A program made the position numbers and the translations under genes. A stretch of DNA of 64,000 nucleotides. It comes from Natrinema marinum. GTDB taxonomy: Archaea > Halobacteriota > Halobacteria > Halobacteriales > Natrialbaceae. Under the pieces are notes generated by a model, which was given only the letters and a program-made list of their open reading frames with translations, made no database searches and had not been told where the DNA came from. This document shows positions 34,118 through 42,982 of the stretch, in pieces; the stretch's first letter is position 1; every line of letters starts with the position of its first letter. Location: assembly GCF_024296685.1 (NCBI RefSeq), contig NZ_CP100763.1, positions 1,860,001 through 1,924,000 on the forward strand. The letters are read 5' to 3'.

Positions 34118-35383
34118 TCAGGGCTCGCGGACGACCGCTTCCTCGCCTTGCTCGTCGGGAAAGCGGGTTTCGAGAGCGGCGTCTTTCCACTCCTCGTCGG
34201 TGACCAGCGCGTCCTCAAGCCCCGCCCGGAGGGCCGCCTCGTCGTACGCCGTGCCGATGAAGACGAGTTCGGTCCGGCGGTCGCCGTGTTCGTCGTCCCA
34301 CTCGAGGTTCGGCCGGTTCGACCGGTACATGTCGCGCTCGACTTCGGGGAGGCTCGCGATCCACGGCCCCTGCGCGGTGGCCCTGATCGACGGGCCGGCC
34401 TGTGCGATCGTCATCCGCATCTCGTTGCCGGCGAGCCAGGCGGTGCCCTTCGAGCGGACGATCTCGCTTGGAAGTTCCTCGAGAAACGCGGCGAATCGCT
34501 TGGGGTGGAACGGTCGGCGGCAGCGGAAGACGAACGACGAGACGCCGTAGACCTCGTCGGGATGGTGGTGGCCGTGGTGGCCCTCGCCTTCGACGTGGTC
34601 GTGCGCGTCGTCGCCACGTCCGTGCGCGTGCCCATCGTCGGCGTGTCCGCTGTCGTCTTCGGCCGACTCGAGCGCTCGCTTCCAGCCCGGCAGATCGTTC
34701 ACCCGCTTCGGATCGAACAGCCCCGCGCCGAGCAGTCGGTCGGAATCGACCGCCGAGAACTCCGTGCGAATCGTCTCGGCATCGGGCTGGAGCGCGCTGA
34801 CGAGCTCCTCGGCCTCCTCGAGTTCCGCATCGGAACAGAGATCGGCCTTGTTGAGCAAGACGAGGTTCGAGACCTCGACCTGTTCGACGAGCAGGTCCGA
34901 GAGCGGCCGATCGCCCTCGTCGCCGCGGCGCTCAGGGACTCCCTCGCCGCCGAAGGCCTCGAGGAACGCGGGCGTATCGAGCACGGTCACAAGCGTATCC
35001 ACGTCGTACAGCGCCGCGACGCGGGATTCGGTGGTGAACAGCCGTGCGACGGGCGCGGGCTCGGAGATACCCGACGACTCGACGATCAGGTGGTCGAACG
35101 ACCGGTCGCGGGCCAGCCTGACCACGGCGGTCTCGAGGTCGTCCTGAAGCTCACAGCAGATACAGCCGTTCGAGAGCTCCGCGACGCCGTCGTCGAGTTC
35201 GAGCTCCGAGCCTTCGGCGACGAGTTCGGCGTCGACGTTGACCTCGCCCATGTCGTTGACCAGCACCGCAAGCGTCCGGTCGCCGGCGGTCGACAGCAGG
35301 TGGTTGAGCAGCGTCGTCTTCCCGGCGCCCAGACTCCCGGAGAGGATCGTCACCGGAATCGCCTCGTCCGTTCCCGTGTCCAT
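34118..35383 (-). CDS. CobW/COG0523-family GTPase with His-rich loop
   Basis: This 421-residue metallochaperone-type GTPase has Walker A GSLGAGKTT (16-24), the metal-binding NGCICC (72-77) and NKAD (178-181). Residues ~247-274 hold about ten histidines (GHADDGHAHGRGDDAHDH...HHGHHHPDE), a metal-storing loop. The C-terminal CobW_C domain follows. Homologs load zinc (ZNG1/ZigA type) or cobalt onto target enzymes. The ATG at 35383 is ~30 nt after a TATA-like tttcaag; longer starts (35422, 35458) are less likely. It is divergent from the 35457 gene and 23 kb from the cobamide operon, so a B12 link is not implied. Confidence 0.9.
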   Translation of the reverse strand: MDTGTDEAIPVTILSGSLGAGKTTLLNHLLSTAGDRTLAVLVNDMGEVNVDAELVAEGSELELDDGVAELSNGCICCELQDDLETAVVRLARDRSFDHLIVESSGISEPAPVARLFTTESRVAALYDVDTLVTVLDTPAFLEAFGGEGVPERRGDEGDRPLSDLLVEQVEVSNLVLLNKADLCSDAELEEAEELVSALQPDAETIRTEFSAVDSDRLLGAGLFDPKRVNDLPGWKRALESAEDDSGHADDGHAHGRGDDAHDHVEGEGHHGHHHPDEVYGVSSFVFRCRRPFHPKRFAAFLEELPSEIVRSKGTAWLAGNEMRMTIAQAGPSIRATAQGPWIASLPEVERDMYRSNRPNLEWDDEHGDRRTELVFIGTAYDEAALRAGLEDALVTDEEWKDAALETRFPDEQGEEAVVREP

Positions 35384-35456
35384 GCTCGCACGGTGGGGCC
35401 GAAGCGACTTGAAATCGATCATGAGAGTTTTTAGCATTCGGCCCCGAGAGACGGGC

Positions 35457-35753
35457 ATGGAGCTGGCAGACCGGATCGAAACGTTTCGCGAGACGCTCGA
35501 GGAGTGGCTGCGAGGGCTCTACCACGGGATGATCTCGCACCCGGCCTACGAGAAGATCGAGAAGGAAGCCGAAGACACCGAGGACGCGTTTATCCTCGCG
35601 TGTTTCCCGGACGCCTTCGGCATTCCGTCGCCGGTCTCGTACTACACCTCGGAGCTACTGCCCTACCTCGAGGACGAGTTCGAGTCGTGGGAGCGACGGC
35701 TGTGGGACCGGGACTCGTACATCGAACGCAAGGGACAGCAGTACCACTTCTGA
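35457..35753 (+). CDS. 98-residue conserved protein upstream of arsA
   Basis: Acidic helical protein MELADRIETFRETLEEWLRG...AYEKIEKEAEDTEDAFILACFPDAFGIPSPVSYYTSELLPYLE, ending KGQQYHF. It is strongly conserved-looking and begins ~30 nt after gtttttag, so it is leaderless. Its TGA overlaps the ATG of the ArsA/Get3 gene by one base, so the two are translated together and probably work together. Function unknown. Confidence 0.8.
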   Translation: MELADRIETFRETLEEWLRGLYHGMISHPAYEKIEKEAEDTEDAFILACFPDAFGIPSPVSYYTSELLPYLEDEFESWERRLWDRDSYIERKGQQYHF

Positions 35754-36727
35754 TGGAACCGTTCGTCTTCTTCGGCGGCAAAGGCGGCGTCGGCAAGACG
35801 ACCGTCTCGTGTGCCTACGCGCTGCGCTGTGCGCGCGACGGCAATCGAACGCTCGTCGTCTCGACTGACCCGGCCCACTCCGTCACCGACGTGTTCGATC
35901 AGCCGTTCGACGACTCGCCGCAGTCCGTCGAGGGCATCGACGGACTCGACGCCATGCAGATCGACCCCGAAGACGAGGTGACGCGTCACTTAGACGAGAT
36001 CCGCCAAGACCTCTCGGAGCAGGTGTCCGCGTCGATGGTCAACGAGATCAACCGCCAACTCGAGATGGCCCACGGGACGCCGGGGGCCTACGAGTCGGCG
36101 CTGTTCGACCGGTTCGTCGACGTGATGCGCAACGCGGAGGCCTACGACCGGGTCGTCTTCGACACCTCGCCGACGGGCAGCACGCTCCGCTTGCTCGGCC
36201 TGCCGGACCTGCTCGAGGGGTGGATCGACCGGCTGATGCACAAGCGCCGGACGAGCATCGACCTCTTCGAGAAGGCCGCGGTCGGCAACAACGAGCCCCG
36301 GCGCGTGATGGAGGGCGACCCCGTGCTCGCGCGACTGCAGGAGCGAAGGGGGTTCTTCGAGTTCGCGGGCTCGGCGCTGCACGACGACGCCGCCTTCTTC
36401 CTCGTCATGAACCCCGACGAACTCTCGCTCAACGAGACCCGGCGCGCGATCGACGGTCTGCAAGAGCAGGACCTGTCGGTCCGCGGGCTCGTCGCAAACA
36501 AGCTCACGCCGTCGCCCGATTCCGACGAGAACGGCCGCGGCGCGCGCTACCTCCGCGAGCGCGTCGAGACCGAAACGGAGCGCCTCGAGACGATCCGCGC
36601 CGAGTTCCGACCGCCGTTGGTCGCCGAGATCGGCTGGCGAAGCTCGGAGGTCAAAGGCGACCTGCTCGACGACGTGGCGGCCGAACTCGACATCGAGACG
36701 GCCACCGAACCGCCGACGCACGTGTAG
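35753..36727 (+). CDS. ArsA/Get3-family ATPase
   Basis: This 324-residue P-loop ATPase of the ArsA/GET3 class has the deviant Walker A GGKGGVGKTT (8-17), STDPAHSVTDVF (switch I, 37-48) and FDTSPTGSTLRLLGLPDLLEGW (switch II). LVMNPDELSLNETRRAI and VRGLVANKLTP follow. Get3 targets tail-anchored membrane proteins; ArsA pumps arsenite with ArsB. No arsenic genes are nearby, and the CxxC of eukaryotic Get3 is not seen. It is translationally coupled to the preceding small gene. Confidence 0.9.
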   Translation: MEPFVFFGGKGGVGKTTVSCAYALRCARDGNRTLVVSTDPAHSVTDVFDQPFDDSPQSVEGIDGLDAMQIDPEDEVTRHLDEIRQDLSEQVSASMVNEINRQLEMAHGTPGAYESALFDRFVDVMRNAEAYDRVVFDTSPTGSTLRLLGLPDLLEGWIDRLMHKRRTSIDLFEKAAVGNNEPRRVMEGDPVLARLQERRGFFEFAGSALHDDAAFFLVMNPDELSLNETRRAIDGLQEQDLSVRGLVANKLTPSPDSDENGRGARYLRERVETETERLETIRAEFRPPLVAEIGWRSSEVKGDLLDDVAAELDIETATEPPTHV

Positions 36728-36852
36728 CTCGAGTCGGCCGCTTGTTCCTCGAGCCCCGTCTTTGCGCCGACCCGACGGTCCTGCCACGTCTCCGCATACC
36801 ACCCTGAGAGCGGAACAAAACCCGTTTAGCTCGGCCGTCCGAGGGATGGACA

Positions 36853-38052
36853 ATGAGTACGAGTTACCGGATCGGACTCGTCGGCAAACCGTCCGTCGGC
36901 AAGTCCTCCTTTTTCAACGCGGCGACGATGAACGACGTGCCCGAAGGGGCCTATCCGTTCACGACCATCGACCCCAGCGTGGGCGAGGCCTACGTCCGCG
37001 TCGACTGCGCCGCCCCGGAGTTCGACGAAGAGTGTACGCCCAACGTCGGCTTCTGCGAGCACGGCACGCGATTCGTCCCGACGAAGCTCGTCGACGTGGC
37101 CGGCCTGATCCCCGGCGCACACGAGGGCAACGGGCTCGGCAATCAGTTCCTCTCGGACTTAAACGAGACCGACGTGCTCGTCCACGTCGTCGACTTCTCC
37201 GGGACGACCGACGCCGAGGGCGAGCCCACCGAGGGCCACGACCCGCGCGAGGACATCGCCTTCCTCGAGGAGGAACTCGACCAGTGGTATCTGGGCATCT
37301 TACAGAAGGGGATCGAACGCTACGAGACGGGCTACACGACCGATGACGACGCCATCGAGGAGGAACTCGCCGAGCAGATGAGCGCGTTCAAGACCAACGA
37401 AGACGAGATCAAGCGCCTGATCCGGCGCGTCGATATCGGCTTCGACCCCGACGAGTGGGACGACGAGGACGAACTCGAACTCGCCCGCGAGATCCGCAAG
37501 GAGACCAAGCCGATGGTGATCGCGGCAAACAAGATGGACACGCCCGAGGCGCAGGAACACTACGAGGAGATCACGAGCGATCCCGACTACGATCACCTGA
37601 CGATCGTCCCCTGTAGCGCCCACGCCGAGAAGGCCCTGAAATCGGCCGAGAAGGCCGGCGTCGTCGACTACCGCCCCGGTGATACGGACTTCGATATCAC
37701 GGGCGATATCTCCGGCGAGCAAGAGCAGGGGCTCGAGCAGATCCGCGACTTTCTGACGGTGTACGGCGCGACGGGCGTGCAGGCAGCCCTCGAGACGGCG
37801 CTGTTCGACGTGCTCGGCGTGACGCCGGTGTTTCCCGGCGGCGCGAACGGCCTGGGGAACGAACGCGGCGAGGTGCTGCCGGACTGTTACCTGATCCCGC
37901 CGAACTCGACCGCGGAGGACTTCGCATACAGCCTCCACTCCGACATCGGCGACGGCTTCTTACACGCCATCGACTGTCGGACGAACCGCCAACTCGGCAA
38001 GGACTACGAGGTCGAATCGCGGGACGTGATCGAGGTCATCACGACGAACTGA
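36853..38052 (+). CDS. YchF/OBG-type GTPase (redox-regulated ATPase family)
   Basis: This 399-residue TRAFAC NTPase has G1 GKPSVGKSSF (11-20), G3 LVDVAGLIPGAHEG and IAANKMD (G4 region). A helical insertion precedes it, and a C-terminal TGS-type segment reads FAYSLHSDIGDGFLHAIDCRTNRQLGKDYEVESRDVIEV. The archaeal relatives bind ribosomes. The family switches between GTP and ATP specificity; NKMD here suggests GTP. It is monocistronic. Confidence 0.92.
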   Translation: MSTSYRIGLVGKPSVGKSSFFNAATMNDVPEGAYPFTTIDPSVGEAYVRVDCAAPEFDEECTPNVGFCEHGTRFVPTKLVDVAGLIPGAHEGNGLGNQFLSDLNETDVLVHVVDFSGTTDAEGEPTEGHDPREDIAFLEEELDQWYLGILQKGIERYETGYTTDDDAIEEELAEQMSAFKTNEDEIKRLIRRVDIGFDPDEWDDEDELELAREIRKETKPMVIAANKMDTPEAQEHYEEITSDPDYDHLTIVPCSAHAEKALKSAEKAGVVDYRPGDTDFDITGDISGEQEQGLEQIRDFLTVYGATGVQAALETALFDVLGVTPVFPGGANGLGNERGEVLPDCYLIPPNSTAEDFAYSLHSDIGDGFLHAIDCRTNRQLGKDYEVESRDVIEVITTN

Positions 38053-38089
38053 GCCGTCGACCCGGAACGGCCGCCGGCCGGCCCGTCTC

Positions 38090-40039
38090 TCACTCCTGAT
38101 ACGCGTAGCCGATGTAGTGGTTCCCTTCGTAGATCAGATTGACCCCCTCTGGCTCCGAGACGTCGATGGGAACGGTGTCGCCGTTCTCGAAGTCGCCGTC
38201 GATCTCGTCCGCAAGGTCGATCTCGACGTTGTCTCCTTCGGTCCAGACGCGCACTCGGAGCTTCGAGGCGGGCACCGAATCGCCGCCGGCGTGTTCGATC
38301 CCGCCGTCGTCGGTGAACTCGAGGTCGACCGTCGGTTGCGGATGCACTCTGCCCACGCGGACGTCGTCCTCGCCCCAGACGACCTCGACGTCGGCACCGA
38401 CCGGAACGGAGTCGACTTCGATCGTCGCGCCCGAAGCGACGGTGTCGGCCTCGTCCGCCCACTGCGTGTCAGCGGGCTCGCCGCCGATCAGGAGTTCGTA
38501 CGCTGACGCGGGCCGTTCGGTGTCACCCTCGAGTTCGAGTGTCGCCGAGAGCGATTTACTCTCGTACTCGTACTCGTACTCGACGGTGCCTGGCGGCCGA
38601 GCTCGGTGGCTCGAGAGGCTCTCTCGGTAGCCCGGCTCCTCCCAGCAGACGTAGACCACCTGCCCCGGTTCGATGCCCTCGAGCGTCGCGTCGTCGCCGG
38701 ACTCCATCGTGGTTCCCGTCCAGGGCTGGGCCGTTCTCGTCGGCTCGGGCTCGTCCTCGCGGAAGCCGTAGCTGGGCCGCTCCTCGTAGACCGCGAGCGA
38801 CACCTCGTCGCCGTCGAGGGGGAAGGTATCGGCGTACTCGATGTCGAGTCGCTTCGCGTCGGGATCGTACGCGAAGTCGAATCGGAAGTAGTTGAGGAGC
38901 GTCGTCGTACTCGAACTCGAGCCGTATTCGTGATCGTGGGTGAGCGTCACCGAGAGGTTCGGTTCGACATCGTCGGTCTCGATCAGGATCGTATCGCCCT
39001 CCGCGAGGGTTCCGTGGCCGTTGGTCCAGATATCGCGGTCGTACTCCTCGTCGTCGACTTCCAACGTGAGGTCCTCGATCGGGGTCGGATCGCCGTAGCC
39101 GACCTCGAGTTCGAGGTACTCGTCCTCGAGGTCGATATCGCGCTCGGCTCGGAGCGAACTGGGGCTGTCGTGTTCCTGTGCGGCCCGTTCTGCCGCGAGG
39201 TCGCGTTTCACAGAGACGGTGACGAGGCTGCCGTCGATCTCGGCCGTCGGCTCGTCAGTCGTCGCCGTATACGCGAACTCCCCTTCGAGACGCTCGGCGA
39301 GTTCGCGGGTCACGTCGTCTTCGTCGGTAAAGGAGATCGCGAAGTCCATCGCCATCGTATCCGGACCGAGGACCGTCAGTGCCCGGACGGTGTATTCGAC
39401 GGTCGCATCGATTTCCAGTGATTGGGCCACGGACCCGACGTTGATGGCATACCCGTCGGCGTCCTCGTAGACACCGAACGCTTCCTCAAGCAGGGGCTTT
39501 GTGTCGAGGAGCCGGTCAACGTCGCCCGCGCCCGCGGCGACAGCGTCCGCAAGCGTGGCCGCGTCCTGTGCAATGATGACGGTGTCGGCCGTGACCGCGG
39601 CGACCTGATCGCCGGCCTCGTAGCGGTCGTACGTGATGCCGCCATCGGTTTCGCGGGACTCGCCGTCGCCCTCGAGGTCGATATCGCCGGCCAGAACCGT
39701 GATGGGCCGGGTGAAATCGCCGTTCATCGAGTAGACGACAGCCTGTTTGGCGACATCATCGTCGTCGATTCGAAATCGGCCGGTAGTCGCGGTCGGCTCG
39801 TAGGGCTCGTTCGCCTCGCGCCGTCGCTCAAGGTCCACCACCGACAGCGTCATCGGCTCCGTCGCGACCGAGGCCGGGAGGTGATCGAGGAGGGCGTCGA
39901 AACTTGGCGCGTCAGCGGAATCACGTTCGGTGACTGCGTCTGCGTCCGCGTTCGCCCAACTGGCAGTGATGCCTGCCAGTCCGAGCGCCATCGTCGTGCC
40001 AATACCACCGAGGAGGGTTCGGCGGGGATACTGCGGCAT
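38090..40039 (-). CDS. large acidic exported protein with repeated beta-domains
   Basis: This 649-residue protein begins MPQYPRRTLLGGIGTTMALGLAGITASWA: twin arginine followed by a hydrophobic stretch, a probable Tat signal. The body is Asp/Glu-rich. A possible alpha/beta N-terminal half covers ~40-280. From ~300, at least three related beta-sandwich-like blocks can be picked out by the pattern ...W...L..G.TI.I......V.V (examples near 'IWTNGHGTLAEGDTILIETDD', 'QWADEADTVASGATIEVDS', 'IDGDFENGDTVPIDVSE'). No C-terminal anchor is visible. No function is recognised. The promoter faces an AT-rich stretch at 40050-40085. Confidence 0.75.
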   Translation of the reverse strand: MPQYPRRTLLGGIGTTMALGLAGITASWANADADAVTERDSADAPSFDALLDHLPASVATEPMTLSVVDLERRREANEPYEPTATTGRFRIDDDDVAKQAVVYSMNGDFTRPITVLAGDIDLEGDGESRETDGGITYDRYEAGDQVAAVTADTVIIAQDAATLADAVAAGAGDVDRLLDTKPLLEEAFGVYEDADGYAINVGSVAQSLEIDATVEYTVRALTVLGPDTMAMDFAISFTDEDDVTRELAERLEGEFAYTATTDEPTAEIDGSLVTVSVKRDLAAERAAQEHDSPSSLRAERDIDLEDEYLELEVGYGDPTPIEDLTLEVDDEEYDRDIWTNGHGTLAEGDTILIETDDVEPNLSVTLTHDHEYGSSSSTTTLLNYFRFDFAYDPDAKRLDIEYADTFPLDGDEVSLAVYEERPSYGFREDEPEPTRTAQPWTGTTMESGDDATLEGIEPGQVVYVCWEEPGYRESLSSHRARPPGTVEYEYEYESKSLSATLELEGDTERPASAYELLIGGEPADTQWADEADTVASGATIEVDSVPVGADVEVVWGEDDVRVGRVHPQPTVDLEFTDDGGIEHAGGDSVPASKLRVRVWTEGDNVEIDLADEIDGDFENGDTVPIDVSEPEGVNLIYEGNHYIGYAYQE

Positions 40040-40200
40040 ACGAGGCGGAGTTGTTGTCGAAAAAACAAGTATGTTTTCATTACTTTATGGGTAGTGAACA
40101 GGAGTCATAGTGCACCGGTGTAGTACGGCTCGTCTGGCACGCGACCGAACACGCGGCGACGATTTCGTCGAGACGAATCGCCCGGGGTAGTGCACCCGCG

Positions 40201-40218
40201 CCGCTTGCGTGCAAGCGG
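40201..40218. promoter_or_regulatory. 18-bp dyad CCGCTTGC-GT-GCAAGCGG upstream of the spermidine-synthase-like gene
   Basis: Perfect 8-bp arms with a 2-bp centre lie 52-69 nt before the ATG at 40270 and adjoin a weak TATA-like cgataagg. The motif agtgcacc appears twice in the same 230-bp gap (near 40108 and 40190). It is a candidate operator. Confidence 0.45.
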
Positions 40219-40269
40219 TTGCCGCGATAAGGCGACAGGTACACGTCCCGGGCCCCCTTTGTCCCGGTA

Positions 40270-41931
40270 ATGAGTATGGGGCAGGCTGCTGCGTATCGGC
40301 CGACGAAACCCGAGGTCGCGGTGTTCGTCTCCGGCGTCACCAGCATGGGACTGGAGATCCTCGCAGGGCGGATCATCGCACCCCAGTTCGGGAGCAGTAT
40401 CTACACCTGGGGGAGCATCATCACCGTCTTCCTCGCCGCGCTGAGTCTGGGCTACTGGCAGGGCGGCAAGCACGCCGAGACGGCGTCGAACCGACGCATG
40501 AGCTGGCTCATGCTGGGGACCGCGGGGTACGTCGCCATCGTCGTCTACGGCAGCGACCAACTGCTACTCTCGGCGTCGATGCTGCCGTTGCCAACGCGCT
40601 ACGCCTCGCTGCCGGCCGTGCTCGTCCTCTTCGGACCGCCGACGTACCTGCTCGGTTTCATCAGCCCCTACGCGGCCGAGCTCTCCCAGAAGGAGGGGAT
40701 CGGCGAGGCGTCGGGCCACGTCTACGCGCTCGGTACCATCGGCAGCATCGTCGGCGCGGGCGCGACGACGTACGTCCTCATTCCCGCGCTCGGCATCGAC
40801 ATGATCGGCTTCCTGTTCGGGCTCATCCTCGTGGGAACCGCGTTCGGGCTCACGCTCCCCACTCTCTCGCCGGAGCCGGCGTCGGCCAGCGTCGCCGTCG
40901 CCGTATTGCTCGTCGTCGCGGCCGGCATCGGTCCGGTCGCGTTCGACCACCGCGGCGACGTGGTCTACCAGACCCAGACGGCCTATCAGGAACTCGAGGT
41001 CGTCGACAACGACGGCGTGCGGACGCTGTATCTCGACGGGGCCCGCCACAGCGCGATGGACCTCGACGATCCCGATCGGCACGTCTTCGAGTACACGCGG
41101 TACTTCCACATCCCGATGCTGATGGTCGACGATCCGGGGGAAGTCGAGGACGTGCTGTTCATCGGCGGGGGCGGGTATACCGGCCCCAAAGACTTCGAGC
41201 GCTCCTACGGCGTCGACGTCGATGTCGTCGAACTCGACCCCAAGGTGACCCGGACCGCCAAGGAGTACTTCCGCCTCGAGGAGAGCGAGAACCTGACCGC
41301 ACACACCGAAGACGGGCGGGTGTTCCTCCAGAACACCGAGAAGAAATACGATCTGATCGTCCTCGACGCCTACCAGAAGGACCAGGTTCCGATCCACCTG
41401 ACCCAGCTCGGCTTCATGGAACTCGCCGAGGACCACTTAGACGAGGACGGCGTCTTCATGGCGAACGTCATCGCCGCGCCCAGCGGCAGCGGCTCGGCGT
41501 TCTACCGAGCGCAGTACAAGACGATCGACGAGGCGTTCGCATCGACGTACAGCTTCCGTACCTCGAGTTGGAGCTCGGTCCAGAACATCGAAGTCGTCGC
41601 GACGAAGGCGGATACCGACTTCACCGAAGCCGAACTCGCGACGCGAAACGAAAACCGGGACCTCGCGATCGACCTACGCGGCGAGATCGACGGCTACATG
41701 CACGCGCCCGCCACCGAAGACGTGCCGATGCTAACCGAAGACCACGCGCCCGTCGGCGAACTCCAGTCGTCGACGATCGGCCAGGAGTACGTCATCGAGC
41801 AGACCGACGGCGAGCGCCGGACCGAACCCGCGTCGTCGCTCGCGGCCGGGCCGCAGCCGGCGACGCTCGCGCGGCCCGCGCCGACGCTCGAGCCGGCGGT
41901 GTCGATGGGATCCCAGCCAGCGCCGGCGTAG
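40270..41931 (+). CDS. membrane-fused spermidine-synthase-like protein
   Basis: This 553-residue protein has about six N-terminal membrane helices (~15-215; SGVTSMGLEILAGRIIAPQFG is the family opening). A soluble Rossmann domain of the polyamine aminopropyltransferase class follows (~225-470): VLFIGGGGYTGPKDFERSYG, VDVVELDPKVTRTAKEYF, YDLIVLDAYQ. The C-terminal ~60 residues are Pro/Ala/Thr-rich and poorly conserved. The substrate is uncertain; many such fusions lack proven aminopropyl-transfer activity. Confidence 0.85.
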   Translation: MSMGQAAAYRPTKPEVAVFVSGVTSMGLEILAGRIIAPQFGSSIYTWGSIITVFLAALSLGYWQGGKHAETASNRRMSWLMLGTAGYVAIVVYGSDQLLLSASMLPLPTRYASLPAVLVLFGPPTYLLGFISPYAAELSQKEGIGEASGHVYALGTIGSIVGAGATTYVLIPALGIDMIGFLFGLILVGTAFGLTLPTLSPEPASASVAVAVLLVVAAGIGPVAFDHRGDVVYQTQTAYQELEVVDNDGVRTLYLDGARHSAMDLDDPDRHVFEYTRYFHIPMLMVDDPGEVEDVLFIGGGGYTGPKDFERSYGVDVDVVELDPKVTRTAKEYFRLEESENLTAHTEDGRVFLQNTEKKYDLIVLDAYQKDQVPIHLTQLGFMELAEDHLDEDGVFMANVIAAPSGSGSAFYRAQYKTIDEAFASTYSFRTSSWSSVQNIEVVATKADTDFTEAELATRNENRDLAIDLRGEIDGYMHAPATEDVPMLTEDHAPVGELQSSTIGQEYVIEQTDGERRTEPASSLAAGPQPATLARPAPTLEPAVSMGSQPAPA

Positions 41932-41952
41932 CCCCTCACTCGATCTCGATCG

Positions 41953-42747
41953 TCACTCCGACAGCGCGTCGGACTCGAGCGGCGTCGCCGTCCGCCAGTA
42001 GTGGTCGAGCGCGTCCGCGGCCCACGCGCGCACGGCGTCGTCGTCGGTGTCGACGGAGGCCCGCAGGATGCCTGTCTCGTCACGCAAGAGCAGATAGACG
42101 AGGTCGTCGACGAGCATCACCGCGATCGGCACGCCCTCCTCGCGGACCCTGATCTCGGCACCCTCGGCCGCGAGCAGCGCCTCGAGTTGCCCTCGGAGCG
42201 CCGCATCGTCGGCCAGCGCGTCGATCGCGCTGCGGCCGAACACGCCCCGAAACCGCTGCTCGCCGTCGGTCACGCGCTCGCGGACGACGCTTAGGGTCTG
42301 TTCGTTGAACGTGTGAGAGAACGTCCGGACATCCGCGCCGTCCTCGAGCACGTCGAGCAGCCGTCCCAGCGGCGCGTTCGGCCGGGTCGCGCTCGGGACG
42401 GTGATCGTCGCATCCGCGAGCCGCCGGAGGTCGACGTCCATCGCGTGGGTCGGCAGGTAGTCCACGATATCGCGTAGCTTACCCTCGGTCTCGAGGATCT
42501 CCTGTAGATCGGTAAAGCCCTCCGCGACGAGCCGCCCGGTCGCCGTCGCGACGTAGCCGCCGCCGTCGCGTCTGATCCACGATCGGTCCTCGAAGTCCCC
42601 GAGGATGCGCCCCAGCGTCGCCTGTGAGGCCCCGGTCTCGGCCGCGAGTTCGGTTCGCGTCCGCCGTCCCGCCGAGAGCAACCTGAGCACGTCGACGCGG
42701 TTCGCCGAGAGCGCGAGGAACTCGATCTCCTCGAGTGCCGACTCCAT
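41953..42747 (-). CDS. HTH transcriptional regulator, FilR1/COG4742 type
   Basis: This 264-residue regulator has an N-terminal winged helix at ~8-75 (LALSANRVDVLRLLSAGRRT, ELAAETGASQATLGRILGDFE). The C-terminal ligand/effector-type domain (~120-250; TVPSATRPNAPLGRLLDVLEDGADVRTFSHTF, VREEGVPIAVMLVDDLVYLLLRDETGI) is of the methanogenesis-regulator FilR1 kind found widely in archaea. The ATG at 42747 (MESALEEIEFLALS) is used; the frame upstream is not protein-like. It is divergent from the leader ORF and EamA exporter, whose promoter carries the 8+8 palindrome, so control of the exporter is a natural hypothesis. Confidence 0.85.
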   Translation of the reverse strand: MESALEEIEFLALSANRVDVLRLLSAGRRTRTELAAETGASQATLGRILGDFEDRSWIRRDGGGYVATATGRLVAEGFTDLQEILETEGKLRDIVDYLPTHAMDVDLRRLADATITVPSATRPNAPLGRLLDVLEDGADVRTFSHTFNEQTLSVVRERVTDGEQRFRGVFGRSAIDALADDAALRGQLEALLAAEGAEIRVREEGVPIAVMLVDDLVYLLLRDETGILRASVDTDDDAVRAWAADALDHYWRTATPLESDALSE

Positions 42748-42864
42748 ACCGTCTCCTCGTCCCCCCGCGGTAAACCGCTTTCGCGGCGTGAAATGATTGC
42801 ACGACGTGTGAGGGTGTCGGGGCGGCCCATTGTTTCTCGATCCGCGGCATTTTCTTACCATGAA

Positions 42865-42885
42865 ATAGTTTCTGAACGAAACTAT
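42865..42885. promoter_or_regulatory. 8+8 bp palindrome over the exporter/leader promoter
   Basis: ATAGTTTC-tgaac-GAAACTAT (42865-42872, 42878-42885). The right arm overlaps the TATA-like actataa (42881-42887), centred about 26 nt before the leader ATG at 42911. Occupancy by a dimer would block TBP. Confidence 0.6.
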
Positions 42886-42910
42886 AACCCCGGTGCTCGT
42901 ACGGAGTAGT

Positions 42911-42982
42911 ATGATGATTCCCGTTCTCAGTGTGCCCTCCGTTCCGAGGGCGCAGACGGTACGGACGGAGGTGACGGCGTAA
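42911..42982 (+). CDS. 23-residue leader peptide ORF upstream of the EamA exporter
   Basis: ATG at 42911 to TAA at 42980-42982 encodes MMIPVLSVPSVPRAQTVRTE then VTA. The spacing from the TATA box (about 26 nt) predicts a leaderless transcript starting at this ATG. The exporter ATG follows the TAA with no gap. Its 3' half contains GGAGGTGA (42967-42974), a perfect match to the 16S anti-Shine-Dalgarno, 8 nt before the exporter ATG. It contains an unusual AGG arginine codon and three threonines near its end. No known peptide family is recognised; the coding claim rests on position and start/stop geometry. Confidence 0.55.
   Translation: MMIPVLSVPSVPRAQTVRTEVTA
42932..42971 (+). promoter_or_regulatory. 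alternative RNA hairpins controlling the exporter ribosome-binding site
   Basis: Hairpin A pairs 42932-42939 (GTGCCCTC) with 42946-42953 (GAGGGCGC): 8 bp including one G-U, six-base loop. Hairpin B pairs 42936-42944 (CCTCCGTTC) with 42963-42971 (GGACGGAGG): 9 bp including one G-U, covering most of the Shine-Dalgarno. A and B share 42936-42939 and cannot coexist. When A forms, the ribosome-binding site is free; when B forms it is hidden. Confidence 0.5.

Noticed and set aside
40209-42152. 647-codon plus-strand frame overlapping the spermidine-synthase-like gene
   Set aside because: Arg-rich shadow in another frame of the well-supported gene 40270-41931.
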